This document shows, in pieces, positions 42,339 to 58,699 of a stretch of DNA of 64,000 nucleotides. Made by a program: the position numbers and the translations under genes. The notes beneath the pieces are model-generated. The model saw nothing but the letters and a program-made list of their open reading frames with translations. It had not been told where the DNA came from and ran no database searches. Origin of the DNA: Synchiropus splendidus (Eukaryota; Chordata; Actinopteri; Syngnathiformes; Callionymidae). The DNA lies in contig NC_071348.1 of NCBI RefSeq assembly GCF_027744825.2, positions 14,293,563-14,357,562 on the forward strand, in the 5' to 3' direction. Within the stretch, counting starts at the first letter, position 1. Each line of letters begins with the position of its first letter.

Positions 42339-42477
42339 GGGAACATTGCAGTCTCTCCATGTTTTGACCCGATATTCTCATGCATCGATGTATGTGTCTT
42401 CCAGACCGAACCCATTCGCTCACATTCGCCTCAGAAGAACTGTCACCAATGACCGCTCTGCTCCCATCATTGAGTGA
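36671..42477 (+). CDS. baiap2: BAIAP2/IRSp53-family I-BAR adaptor, complete
   Basis: Links Rac/Cdc42 signals to actin and bends membranes into protrusions. Exons: 36671-36718, 37469-37544, 37611-37697, 38279-38340, 38416-38487, 38580-38717, 39665-39817, 40016-40192, 40354-40942, 41010-41214, 41303-41362, 41431-41596, 41672-41712 and 42405-42477 (648 aa). The I-BAR/IMD domain fills about residues 1-230: MTENVYK, FNPSLKNFVTMGKHYEKAL, LKKLRRKSQGS and ALTEERRRYCFLVD. A Ser-rich linker follows, then an SH3 domain (about 482-545: LLSFLPGDIITLL, DGWHYG, KGWFPFSYT). The WH2-like end is NPFAHIRLRRTVTNDRSAP. LGELASDSQGSKELG resembles BAIAP2 far more than BAIAP2L1 or L2. Given the locus, it is probably a BAIAP2 ohnologue rather than the direct BAIAP2 orthologue. 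Confidence 0.93.
36990..37260 (+). mobile_element. Degenerate non-LTR retrotransposon fragment (RTE-like 3' coding end)
   Basis: The intron before exon 2 contains purine-rich sequence resembling the 3' end of fish RTE-type LINE reading frames. The words run in the typical order: a GAGATAAAGTAAGGGAG-type segment, a TGTTTTGG core, then GAGGAAGACAGCCACTGAGGTT. All frames are broken. Identification is from remembered word patterns, so class and limits are tentative. Confidence 0.4.
41900..42200 (+). mobile_element. Second degenerate RTE-like fragment, interrupted
   Basis: In the last intron, ATGATGTACGGTTTGGAGAG at about 41962 resembles the conserved region upstream of that seen at 36990-37260. 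It is followed after about 60 bp of foreign AT-rich sequence (ATTAGATTAGATATCC.., 42010-42060) by GGGGAGTGACAGTAAAGATG. This reads as an old element split by a later insertion. No intact frame remains. Confidence 0.4.
42250..42336. repeat. Compound (TATC)n(TC)n(TA)n microsatellite
   Basis: Three simple-repeat blocks in succession, 68 bp before the last exon of the BAIAP2-like gene. The TA block alone is about 22 units. Confidence 0.97.
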
Positions 42478-44350
42478 GCGACCCTCCGTGCTGTCCGCTG
42501 CACCTCAGGTCCTCTCGTGAAAGCAACGCACAATGTCGTCCGAACTGAAAAATCCCTGATGGCTTGTATAATGAGAGGATCAAAGTTTAATATCAATGAT
42601 CATTATGTTTGTTTAAGGCGGAAGCTTTGTTGTTAGGAGTGAATTGTTGGCTCAAACTAAATCAGTTTGTTAAAGAGATTAATTAGCTTTTAATTCTGGC
42701 TGCAATATAACAGGACTAACAAGTGTGGCCTTTGTTTGGTGCAATGTCTCTTCTTAAATGCCATTTCAGTGCTGTAGCTAAAATTAGATCACAACTTTGT
42801 CAATTCTCTCCTAACAGAAACACAGTTGTCTCAGATGATGGGTTGTTGTTTCTGCGCTGTTTGTGTTGTTATAGAAAAGCTTTTTGTGCTTCAAGGTTCT
42901 ATGTCAAAGTGTAGTGATTTGTTTTGGTCAAGTGACACGCTTTTGTGCTTGTGTTCTACTGTGAATTAATGAATCTTATTAACTGCTGCTGCAATATTTA
43001 AGTTTGGAAAAGGAGTTTGATGTACAGGAGAACAGAACTTTCACAGCTTCATATCTTCAGCCTTTCCCAGGAAAGTCCTGGTCTGCAGGCCACATCCAGT
43101 TTTAGGAAACTACCCTTCCCACTCCCACAATATGCAATGCAATGGTTTTCAGTTGAAGCTCGTATTACAAGCCTAAAAAGACCTAAAGTAACATATTGAC
43201 TCACCTACACTCAAAAAGTTGAAGGTAAAGATGAGAGGTTGACGGCTCAGCAAGAATGGCGAGAGTGACTGTGTGTTTGGCATCGTCTATAAAGTTTGAT
43301 ACTGTGGCTTTTGAAGAGCTTTATCACAAATTTGGCTTGAGGTGAGTCATGTAAAAACTAGTTAAATTTAGGATCCCTTGATGGAAAGGAAAACTAAAAA
43401 ATTTACAAATTTCTCGTAGCTTTAAACCTCATTAAATAAATAAAAAATGAACACTGACTAATGGAAAATAGCTTGAGTGAAGAGAACTATAGCATTCATT
43501 AGCGACACCTTAAGTGCACCGTAGCCTTAAAACTTAGCTGTATGAAGGTGTCATGCTTTTTGGTCGACCCCTGAGCTACACAAAAACCAATCCCATGTGT
43601 TTCTGTGATTGCCATATGAAGGAAGGATTGTTGATTGAGCAGAGGGTTTATTGCAAGTTTCGGAGGTTAAAAAAAAAGAATGTTTCACTGTTTGATGTTC
43701 AGGCTTTGTTTTGAAATTCAGTTAACCCCAAATTGTAAGACCATTGTAGATTATCCCAGCTGTGCTAGATTGACTGGGGCATGGAAGATGGTGTGAACGA
43801 TGACGTGAGTTGAGTTTATTTAGAAAGAGATGATGAAAGTGGAGGACGGAGAATGAAGAAGGTTGAGCAGAGTTTTGGTCAGTTGTGTTTTCAGAAATCT
43901 AATGTTTGATTTTGCCTATTTGTTGCCACCCTGCTGGAAAAAAGACCTTTCTAACATGGTATCTGTGAGCAGAGGTTAATAAACCTGCCAGAACTACCCT
44001 GTGTCGAGTCATCATTGTTCCACAGATGAAAGACAAACGTTACATAGCTCCCTTAACACCACGTAAGTGCACTAACACTAACTCTTAAGAGTTTAATACT
44101 TGAGTGAAAGAATTAGTTTTTAACAATCTGATTAACTGTTGCTCAATGTAAGCGGCTTGGAAGGGCAGAGCTAAATCTTTTAAAACCTTTATGATCCACC
44201 CAAATATTGAAACACTGACACGCTCTATGACAAGAATATTACAGTTGTGGGTTTGAATCTGAGGGATATCTTAAATTTGAACCCTGATCTATACATTTTT
44301 GAGACAGTGAAAATAAAGAATTGAACACAAAAGTTGGATTAAATAAACTA
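42478..44350. other. BAIAP2-like 3'UTR and intergenic spacer
   Basis: About 1.9 kb between two convergent genes. It is AT-rich with no supported exon; it should contain the 3'UTR of the I-BAR gene. The ndufa3 poly(A) signal lies on the minus strand at its right edge (TTTATT at 44353-44358). Confidence 0.5.
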
Positions 44351-44352
44351 GA

Positions 44353-44358
44353 TTTATT
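44353..44358 (-). terminator. ndufa3: ndufa3 poly(A) signal (AATAAA on minus)
   Basis: TTTATT on the plus strand, 66 bp beyond the ndufa3 stop codon. Confidence 0.7.
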
Positions 44359-44423
44359 GAAGAACATTAGCAAGGGGATCACATGTGAAGAGAGACATGA
44401 CAAGGACCGACAGCAAAGTGAAT

Positions 44424-45593
44424 TCAGAAGTTTTTCAACCATTCCAACTTGTTGCCGATGGGATCACAGGGGTGTGAAGCAACGTCAGGCATGTTGCCAT
44501 CATCTCGCACAGGAACTGTAGACAGATAGGGAAGAGCTATTCAACTACAGATCGAGTGGCTCTTGCAACAGATCAATAGCGAGCGTTTACCTGGATATTG
44601 GTACGGCACTGCTTCATTTAACATTGCGGAATACTTTGTAAATGGACTGATGAACGGCAGGACCATGCCTGAAAAAAAAAAATCAACATCAGGATAGAAA
44701 TTCATTTTAGGGACGCGCCGCACATTCAGCTGCCAAAGGTTTTTGTACAATGTTAGTTTTTCAAGAAAACAGTCTCTCATGTACCCTTGTTTGACAGTTA
44801 ACATACAGGCTCTATTAATCTCTGTTTTGAGAAAACTATTACATTAAAATAAAGTCATAGCTTTCTGTACTTTAGCCAGTTCTGAATAGTAGTAAATAGT
44901 AGTAAAAACAATCTTTTCTCAGGCCAGCCAGCCTGTATGTTGGGTGAAGTGTGACATTTTGTTTTGATTTCATTTAAATATACATTGTACACTGTTGAGA
45001 TGTCAGTGCTAAATAAATATTTTCACAATGTTGTAATTGATTTCCAGTTTGACGCATTGACGCTACTTAATGTAACTGCAATGTCTGGATTTCAGCGAGA
45101 TATGCTCGAAGTCATAGCTATTTGTGCTAATAATTGATTGATCTTAACAGTAGTAGAAGTTTATTTCAATCCCACGTCAAAACATGCAACAATAACCCAT
45201 CTCAATTTGATCACTACTATTCTCGGCTTCGGCCAAGAATATTGCATCCGTTGCACGTTTTCTTTTTATTTTTTAGCAACAGCCTACTCACCTAGAGCGC
45301 CGATAGTGCAGGAGACGAGGATGACAGGCTCCTTGTTCCAGGCATTCTTTAAGAATGCGCCGATTTCTGAGCAGAAAAAACGTTAAACATTAGCCGTTAG
45401 CAAGACGCCAAGGTCATACACCTACGTCTACCGAGGGAAAACATAGCCTGCCTAAAACATCAATAAAGAAACATTGGTGCATTTAAGAATATTTTTGTTG
45501 ATTGATCGCTTTCAGATTCTCCACAGAAACCAAAATTAGTTTGAAGTCAGCAACCGAACAGACAAGACACACGTACTCGCCATGTTGTCAGAC
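44424..45593 (-). CDS. ndufa3: NADH:ubiquinone oxidoreductase subunit A3, complete
   Basis: Accessory subunit of mitochondrial complex I in the inner membrane. Four coding exons (minus): 45593-45587, 45366-45292, 44668-44591 and 44515-44424, joining to 83 aa (human 84). The chain starts [20 protein letters not shown], runs through one hydrophobic membrane segment (about 17-37), and has the family motif [20 protein letters not shown]. It ends [16 protein letters not shown]...LEWLKNF. The first exon codes for only two residues plus one base. The gene is divergent from tfpt with start codons 724 bp apart, so a shared promoter is likely. Confidence 0.95.
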
Positions 45594-46300
45594 GTAGACG
45601 CGACTCAGAGGCTCATGGGAAGTGTAGTCTATCTGCGTATGACGTATAATTCCTGCGTGTGTCGCATGTAAATAGTTCATTTTCCATTGTTTTTACAGAC
45701 CTCGCTGTCGACTTTATTTCTACTCTCTTTGCTATGTTGTTATGTTGACATGAAGGTTTTGTGGACCTATTTCTTGTGATGTTGTGCTAACGTGTACATT
45801 AACGACGATTCAGAACAGACGACTTTTTTGATCACTGTGAGTATGGATGCGTTTACTTAGCCGAGTTGTTCAGAGCTTAAGTGTTAACTATGTAAGTGAT
45901 GAATGCGCTTATGTTAAATTATGTCACTGTAAAATATGTTGTTATATACAATATATTACCGACCTTTCATTTTCATTCCAATTTAAAGAATGCTCAATGA
46001 GAAGTCACTGACCAAAATATCGCACATGTTTCAACCCAAGTCGATAGTTTCATTTTGATTTCACCCGCTTGACATGAAGTGAAGTTATGGATGAGATTAA
46101 GTGTGATGAAATGTGCGTCTTGGGAGAACATATAGAGTCGTCTGAACTCGTATACACATCTGATACTCAAACAATAAACCGATGAACTGATGGTTTGCAG
46201 CTAGAGTTTCTGCGGTCATGCAGATGCTTCTATGGGATTTATGCCAGGTTTTAATAATTATTTGTCGTTATGTTTACTGTCATTTGCACTGCCCCATATC
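45594..46300. promoter_or_regulatory. Bidirectional ndufa3/tfpt promoter region with a ZNF143-like site
   Basis: The gap between divergent ndufa3 and tfpt carries TGGGAAGTGTAGT at 45616-45628, the complement of ACTACACTTCCCA. This matches the ZNF143/THAP11 core ACTACANTTCCCA at every fixed position, 23 bp from the ndufa3 start codon. That factor is known for compact and bidirectional promoters. The rest probably includes a tfpt 5'UTR exon and intron; the coding exon acceptor is at 46305. Confidence 0.6.
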
Positions 46301-46316
46301 TCCAGTCTTTCCTCGG

Positions 46317-48683
46317 ATGATGGAGGATTTTTCTGGTTTGGCGCTCCCCCCTCTTTTTGGAGGTCACATCCTGGAGGCAGAACTGGAACCAGATGGTGTT
46401 GAGCTGGATGCAAGGGAGTTAGAGACAACAACCACGACTGAAGTATTATGTGTAGCAATCAATCAACAAAAAGAAACAATTGATAATTGCATTATTGAAT
46501 ATATTGCGGCAGTCTTTTTGCGTGTTTGTCCTGAAACACAGTAACAAGTGTCCATTATCTTCAGGTGGAGCTAGGCCCTGCTGGTAGTGAGCTTCTGGAG
46601 AGTAACACTCAAGAGGATGACGAGAGACGAGCTATCGACAAAAGAAAATACTTGGCCCTCAATAGAAGGTGTAAAGAAATCGAGCAGGTGTGATATTTGA
46701 CATTTTTTTAGCGTTACACCTCCTCCTTTGGCATTTTCAGTGTGATTCATTTACAATGGTTTGAACAAAGGTTCATACAAATATGACTGTGCTGCAATGT
46801 TTTGTTGACCAGGTAAATCAGAAAACCCTTGGCCGCCTACACCAAATACAGAGAATTACACGACGCTTAAAGAAGGAGAGGCGGTAGGAAATCCTTTTCC
46901 TCTCGATTTATTATATACTTCCATGCAACAATGTCTTCTGAATACCCCACAATGCCATCACTTTTTACAGGTTCCTCATGAAAGCCCTTGATGCACACAG
47001 AGATGACTATCGAAACGCTCAGCTCACCATCCTTCTGGAGGTAAGATGTACTACCTATAGTTGGAGTGCACTGGTGTCAGTTTTATGTAGGCTTTACTAA
47101 AGGTGTCTGGTACTGCCATAATATGAAATATAATAATGTACGCAGGTGTAAAGTTTTGAGTGTGAAATTTGGATTCATACTGCTATATTTTTCTACATGG
47201 TCTCCACAAACTTATTCCACCTTGCAAGTATTTTATCCCTGGTTAATAAACTCATCATGTCGGTCACTTGACCAAAGTGTTTTATCAGCCTGAGAGAGAG
47301 GTGGAAGTCACAGGGAGCAAGGTCGCAGAAAAAAGATGTATGAGGGAAAAGTTAGCAGCCACACTCTCGCACATACTCGACTCCACCAGTCTGATCCTAC
47401 ATGAAATCGGTAGCTAAGACAATGAGAAACATCAGGAGTGACGAATTGTACTAAGCAGTCGGAAAAAATATGCGAGACTCAAGACGTTTTGACACCCCCT
47501 CGTAGTAATGCAACATTTGGAAAAAAAATAATACAATTGATGAGTGGCTCGGGAAACTCATACTGCATAATTTCCTACATTCTGCGATTGTTAACCTTGT
47601 CCTCTTTATTTGTGGGAGACTAATGCCGTCACTGGCCAAGAGGCGCTAACTTGAGTTCGTCTGAATACTCTGAATAACAAAGTAGTTCCCTGCTCAAAGT
47701 GTTGAATCTCTGTGATCTCACAGGTAGACAGTCGCCGCTGTCACATGAGCACAATGTCATAGATATACTGAAACTAAGTGTGTCAACCTGTTGGAGTCCG
47801 AAAATTCACACTACTTTAAGAATTGTTTCCTTTTTCTTTGTGCTGGTGGCACCTTTTTCTGTGTTTACTATGTTTTAACTTTCCTGAGGGAGTTGTGTTT
47901 CAAGTTTGTGGAGTTCTCTATTGGCTGCAGTGACTGCAGCAGCTTCGGTGGGACGGGTTTGGCTGGGCGGAACGTTCAGTAACCTGTGGATTGGCGATAT
48001 CCAGAGTGCTGGTTAAGGTTAGCAATTTCTATTAGATGGATAGTTTTAGGGTGAGAGGCTGGGGAAAGGGTCTCCACAAAGATAGAGAGAGAAATGTGTG
48101 TGTGGCTTGATGCCAACAGGCTGACACATTTTAGTCCACAATTCTATAAATGGTCATGTGAGAACTCAAAAAGACATGTAAATCTAGTTTTCATGGAACA
48201 CTGATGTCCAATGGTGGGAAGAAATATTGCATTATGTAAGTGCAAATCATGTCACCAGCACTTAAATGTGACAGTTTTGCATAGTACCAGTATGGATGTG
48301 AATGTTCACTACATATGTATTCATGGTAGTAAATTGAAAGTGGGGCAAAACACAGCAAAAAAGTGTATGTTTTACAGGAAGAATCTGCAGGACGTTTGGA
48401 TCCAGCCTCTGCAGCCGAAGAGGATCGACTCAATGGAGTGTCTGGTTCTGCCTCATTGTCCAGTTTTCATCCTGCTGTGGGCCCAAAGAAGAAACGACAT
48501 CGGGTTCCACGACCGGAAAAGGATAAAGATCAGCAAGTATGTTTCACTTTTTTAAAGTTGGAATCAAATGTTTGAAATTATTACTAAATCTGTGTCTGTT
48601 TTTAGCAATCTGAGGCCAGCACGTCAGGGTTGGCAGAGACACAGTTTGGAGAAATGCCCAGCCCAGCCTCTCTATCACATTGA
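46317..48683 (+). CDS. tfpt: TFPT (Amida/FB1), INO80 complex subunit, complete
   Basis: Nuclear protein of the INO80 chromatin remodeller; the human gene is known as a TCF3 fusion partner in leukaemia. Exons: 46317-46442, 46565-46687, 46813-46883, 46971-47040, 48378-48536 and 48606-48683 (208 aa). It opens with LALPPLFGGHILEAELE, the hallmark N-terminus. The conserved coiled-coil core follows: RKYLALNRRCKEIEQ, LGRLHQIQRITRRLKKERR and FLMKALDAHRDDYRNAQLTILLE. The C-terminal part is acidic and Ser-rich with a basic patch (KKKRHRVPRPEK) that can serve as a nuclear signal. Two ATGs in tandem (46317 and 46320) fit the start; the upstream in-frame extension has no family similarity. All phases close. 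Confidence 0.94.
47141..47502 (-). mobile_element. Internally deleted mariner-like element in tfpt intron 4
   Basis: A 362-bp unit lies between TA dinucleotides (47139-47140 and 47503-47504), the target site of Tc1/mariner. The ends are related in inverted orientation: minus end CGAGGGGGTGTCAAAACGTC, plus end CGCAGGTGTAAAGTTTTGAG, sharing the GTGT-AAA-GT-TTGAGT pattern. On the minus strand, about 47345-47190 reads DLAPCDFHL then ILARWNKFVETM-stop. These match the last catalytic-aspartate region and the C-terminus of mariner transposases. Most of the transposase is gone and the rest is broken. Confidence 0.75.
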
Positions 48684-49620
48684 CCTGCACTTCTGACCTC
48701 AATATGTGAATATAAAGCCAGTTTCACAGAATCTGTGAGCAGATTCAAACCTGTAACAAACCAGATGTGGTGCAGCTTTTTTATGTTGCTTGTTATTAAC
48801 TGCTGTTATTCATATGTTGACATCAATTGTTTATTTTTAACCATCCAATTGTTTCCAATTATCAGAGTTTTGTTTGCTTGTTACGTCCATGAAAACAAGA
48901 CGAGACACAAAGAAAATGCTGGTCATGTGGCCATCGCTATAATAAATGCAGTATGGTTGACATGGTTGACAAAATGTAATGAGATTTATAAAATACAAAC
49001 TACAGCGTCTCTTTTCTGCCAACAAAATACTCAAGCAGTATTTTGTTTTTGTTTTGGGTCTGCGTGTAAATATAAAGTATTTCACATTTTTCCTCCGTCA
49101 TCATTTGATTTCTTGGAAACCAAAACGGATTACAGGTTCAATCTGGCTGTTTTTTTTCCCTATAAACGAATTGCATTTCTACAGAGAGTGAAATACAGTT
49201 TCTTTTTTGTGTCTTAAGTTTTTCTTGACCCCAAACTCTGTTGTGCTAAACTGACCCAGACACATTGGACACTAATAATGTTTTTATTAGTCTGATTATA
49301 TGATCATATCTCATGCCTAAGAATTTTGATTTATTCTTTCACAGTTTCATGTTGTTACACGTTTGTGAAAGTCACATGAATACACTCAAATTGATTGCTA
49401 TTCATGAATTACGCCTTGTATAAATATGGGCTTAAATAAGATATTGATTTCTTTCTAACTGAGCTATTTCCTTTCATTCTTTTTGTCCCGTGAAATAAAA
49501 TGCGGTTGCGGTCAACCGGCTTCAGCGAGACCCATTTTGACAACTTGGTCATAAATAATAACACGGCTGAGCCAATGGTCGGTTTTATTGGCAGCGGATG
49601 TCACCTAATGACAGGCGTGT
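48684..49620. other. tfpt 3'UTR and spacer to cnot3
   Basis: AT-rich interval with short frames only. AATAAA words appear near 48940 and 49495. No extra gene or repeat recognised. Confidence 0.5.
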
Positions 49621-49818
49621 CGCTCACCCAATCAGAGCTCGTGAAATGGAATTAGGGCTGGCTCACTACGCAGAGGTGGGCTTCGCGCTAGCGTCCATCT
49701 TCAGCTACATTACTGAGCGAGCTTGACGGAAAGAAAACACAATCTTGAAGTAAAGAACACTTTCTGGAACTGCTTTCTGTAGCACCTGGGACAGGACAGA
49801 AGGACGCGCATATCTCAG
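49621..49818 (+). promoter_or_regulatory. cnot3: cnot3 promoter and non-coding first exon
   Basis: A CCAAT box (CCAATCAGA, 49628-49636) precedes a segment ending in the donor TCTCAG|GTAATG at 49819. The second exon starts after the acceptor at 50424 (ATGCTCAG) and carries the start codon at 50471. TSS is probably around 49690-49720. The splice signals are seen; their pairing is inferred. Confidence 0.6.
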
Positions 49819-50470
49819 GTAATGGCCGTGAGCTACGGTGAATCGATATGGACGTCGATACCCAATTTTTCTCTTTCTCCTAAATTAGGCTAACGTGATA
49901 GCTCCGTAGTTAGCCAGCATTTATGCACCAGTTGTCTTGTGCCACTGTTTCAATAATCTCCAATTCTTCATGAAGGGGGACACCATGGGACATCACACGA
50001 ACACTACACTTGATCGTCAGGTGTCGATGCATTTCCGTAGAGGTTCTCTATCACCCTGCTCTTCGCTAAGTGTTTTGGAACGGGCCAGCTAGTAATCGAG
50101 CGAGGTGGACGAGCTAAGCAGCTGGCTAGCGTCATTGCTAGCTGGCTGTGTGGCTAACTTTAGCTTATGTCAAGCTTACTGATAAAAATAGCAAGACCCA
50201 TTGCAACTATAAAATATTGACAACGATATGATGTGTCTCCAGTAGTTATACTCCTTTATATATATTCACAGTTTACGTACTCTTTAGATCAAGCATTGAC
50301 AACTTCTAGCCGTTGTTAGAGTCATTTTCAAAGGACTTGGAGTTGGTCTTTCCAACATCCAACTAATTTGACCGCGGTGTCCTACAGTTGTTAATTGTTT
50401 GCTCGCTGTTTTTTTAATGCTCAGACAACTTCGTGACAGACGGAATGTGGACAGTGTCGTAGTCAGAGCC

Positions 50471-56109
<5,639 letters not shown>

Positions 56110-57045
56110 CGGACGAAGGGATACGGACGGACAGAAAGACAAAACATACTGCTGTTGACATTCCGAGACTGAACTCTAAACTGTGGATAGAGATTGTGAT
56201 GTGTAGTAGAAACCCTCTCTGAAAAAAAAAGTGGAGGCTGGTGTCTGTATAGGCTGCGTCTCACGCGAGGCCCTCAACGTTTATCCAGCGTTGCGCTCTT
56301 GACGACTTGGCCCCATGGGCCCGCTCAACCACAGCGCTGCATGAGCCGAGAGGACTCGCTGGAGACTTTGCGTTTGTGCCTGTCTGTGTGCACACTCAGT
56401 ATGTGGCATTAGGAAGCCTCCCCGTGCATGTTTCTCATGTTTTCTTTTGCTTTTTCCGTTTCAACAAGATTCTCTGTACCACCGACCCAACATGAGCCTG
56501 GAAGCCTTTGACTTGACACAAACAACTTGGGACTTGATTGTTGATGATACTGCCCATCATGTATTTACTGTGATTTGGTGGTCAACAAAGGGGAAGTAGA
56601 GTGGATGGTTAGCGATGCTGTATAGAGGTGGCTTCTGTTAAGACCTGTTATGCCTGTTAAATGCGTTCACTGCTGGCGAGCAGCTGCCACTAGTTGGACG
56701 CTGCCGCGGCTGATAGAGTAGGCTGAATTTAGAGCGACCACAGGGCCTCTCCCTGTGACAGGGACAGAGTCCTTATTGGACATGGATAAAATTGCTATGC
56801 AATTGAACTGGTCTCTGACTCCCTCTCTTTAATGATGGTTTGTGTTTAAGTTCACCTGTCCAACATCCATGTTGTTCAGTTTTGTTTTGTTTTCTGGGGG
56901 GGAGGGGTTGATTTGTTCTGGAGTTCATGAACTTGATGTTTATAATTTCATCTCTGAGGAGTACACATCTTCCTCTGTGTACAAAAAAGAACCTTTTGCA
57001 TTTTACCAAAATGATTTGACCATGGGATCCACCTTTTTTTTTTTA

Positions 57046-57051
57046 AATAAA
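57046..57051 (+). terminator. cnot3: cnot3 poly(A) signal (AATAAA)
   Basis: Strong AATAAA about 940 bp after the stop, followed by a T/GT-rich stretch (57052-57100). The first clear 3' end candidate. Confidence 0.65.
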
Positions 57052-57099
57052 AATGTTTTAGTCATTAAAAAGAATCTACATGTGTTTGCGTCAGTGTCA

Positions 57100-58620
57100 C
57101 TTATTTCTGCTGTTGATGTTAACTCCACAACACCGACCTGAGACTGCAGGTCCGGTCCACTCCCAGTGAATGTGCACTGAAACTGTTTACATGTAGAACA
57201 ACATCCAAATCTACAGTTCTGCTGGGACACGAAGAAACTTGGGTCACTTGTGGAGCTTAACGTGGACTGACTTTGATTTGCCGCACTTGTGAAAATATAG
57301 CTCTTATCTTTTTTTGTGCAGGCAGTGAGGTTTTGAAATAAATCCAAGACAACTTTGCCTTCGATAGATTCTATTTTCAGATGGGGTCCAGGTCTTCACT
57401 ACAGGGGGAAGAGTGTCCATTGGTAATATTGCAAAAAATGTGAATTTCCAGTCATTTACAGTTTGTTTCCTCATCTCAGTTCTGCATGGGAGATGTCAAC
57501 AGGGTTATAACAGGATTGTACAATTTCAATAAATACTTTTAAGAAATGACATGATGGCGTCCTGTAATTGTTCATGTGTTCAAGTAACTCCACAAATGTT
57601 CTTGTAGGAGGTGAAATACAACTGGTGAATGAATGTCTTTGTAAATTCATCAGTTCAGATATCATATTCAGATCACAGCCTGACTGGCTGTGATCTGAAT
57701 ATGGCTGTGGCTATTTTTGATGGTAAGGAAAGCCCTTTGGCAGGTTGGGAGCCTCTTTTGTACTTCAACATTTCCTGTCCGGGATTTGTTTCATTTCGTT
57801 CACATCATGAGAGAAGAAGGCCACATCTACTACTTCATACCTCAACAGATCTTTTGGTTCTAAATTATTTCAGGAAGTTTATGGAGATGCTAGTGTCGAA
57901 ACCAACTTGGTGATGAGAACTCAGAATGAAATTTGTGTACTAGTGGTGTGAGATAAGTAGCTGGTGTGTGGGTTCAAGGTCAGGGTAGGTATTTTGGCAA
58001 CACTTGGTGTCAGAAATAGGATGGTGTGCAGGTGTTTAGTAGTGAGGGGTAAATGGGGTACATTGAGACAGTATTGCAGGGTTGATGAAACAGTCCCAAT
58101 TTTCAGAGGTTGCTAGTTGGCGTTCTTGGTTTATAAATAATGTTCAGGTTTCAGTGAATTAGTTGTTCCAAGTCCAAATATTTTACAGCAAACAGCACCA
58201 TCTAGTTGCCACTGAAAATCAGGTCTCCGTTTCATGAGACCCACTGCTGCATCGCCAAAGGAGGCAAGCAATAAGGAATATTGAATGACTGTTGCACGTT
58301 CAGAAACCTGCTGAGGTCATAAGATAAATGATTCACTCACATGTTAAACATGTTCAGCATCTGTGCTGTAACTGTGTCAATCTACACTCTAGTTTACTTA
58401 CAGGTCTCAGGAACTCAAAGTGGACTGCTTAACTGACAATAAAATAGACAATACAGTTCTTCTCTCTGCTCCTCAGATCAAGTTGATGTTGAAAGAATTG
58501 TTTGATGTGGAACTGAAATAAATAGTCATTCAATGGTACAGGAGTAACTTAACCTCTGTTGAGGAAGCAAGGAGATGAAGCACAGTGATAGACAACCAGG
58601 GACATGAGGACATTTTGTGT
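57100..58620. other. Spacer between convergent cnot3 and prpf31
   Basis: About 1.5 kb with no supported exon. Its one clear structure is the perfect inverted repeat at 57663-57703. AATAAA words occur near 57335 and 57528. Confidence 0.5.
57663..57703. repeat. Perfect 18-bp inverted repeat with 5-nt loop
   Basis: Arms CATATTCAGATCACAGCC (57663-57680) and its exact complement GGCTGTGATCTGAATATG (57686-57703) flank TGACT. A hairpin or cruciform is possible. Arms are too short for a normal microRNA precursor and no T-run follows, so it is not an obvious RNA gene. Confidence 0.9.
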
Positions 58621-58629
58621 AAAAACGAA

Positions 58630-58635
58630 TTTAAT
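58630..58635 (-). terminator. prpf31: prpf31 poly(A) signal variant (ATTAAA on minus)
   Basis: TTTAAT on the plus strand 65 bp beyond the prpf31 stop; ATTAAA is the most common variant hexamer. No canonical AATAAA is closer. Confidence 0.5.
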
Positions 58636-58699
58636 TGTAAAATAAAGAGAGAAAACACAAAAGTAGATCAAGAGAACCTAATTGACAGTTGAAGCGAGT

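Noticed and set aside
43257..43342. ATG-led 28-codon frame followed by a donor-like GTGAGT
   Set aside because: No partner exon or similarity; lies in the spacer after the BAIAP2-like gene. Kept only as a chance match.
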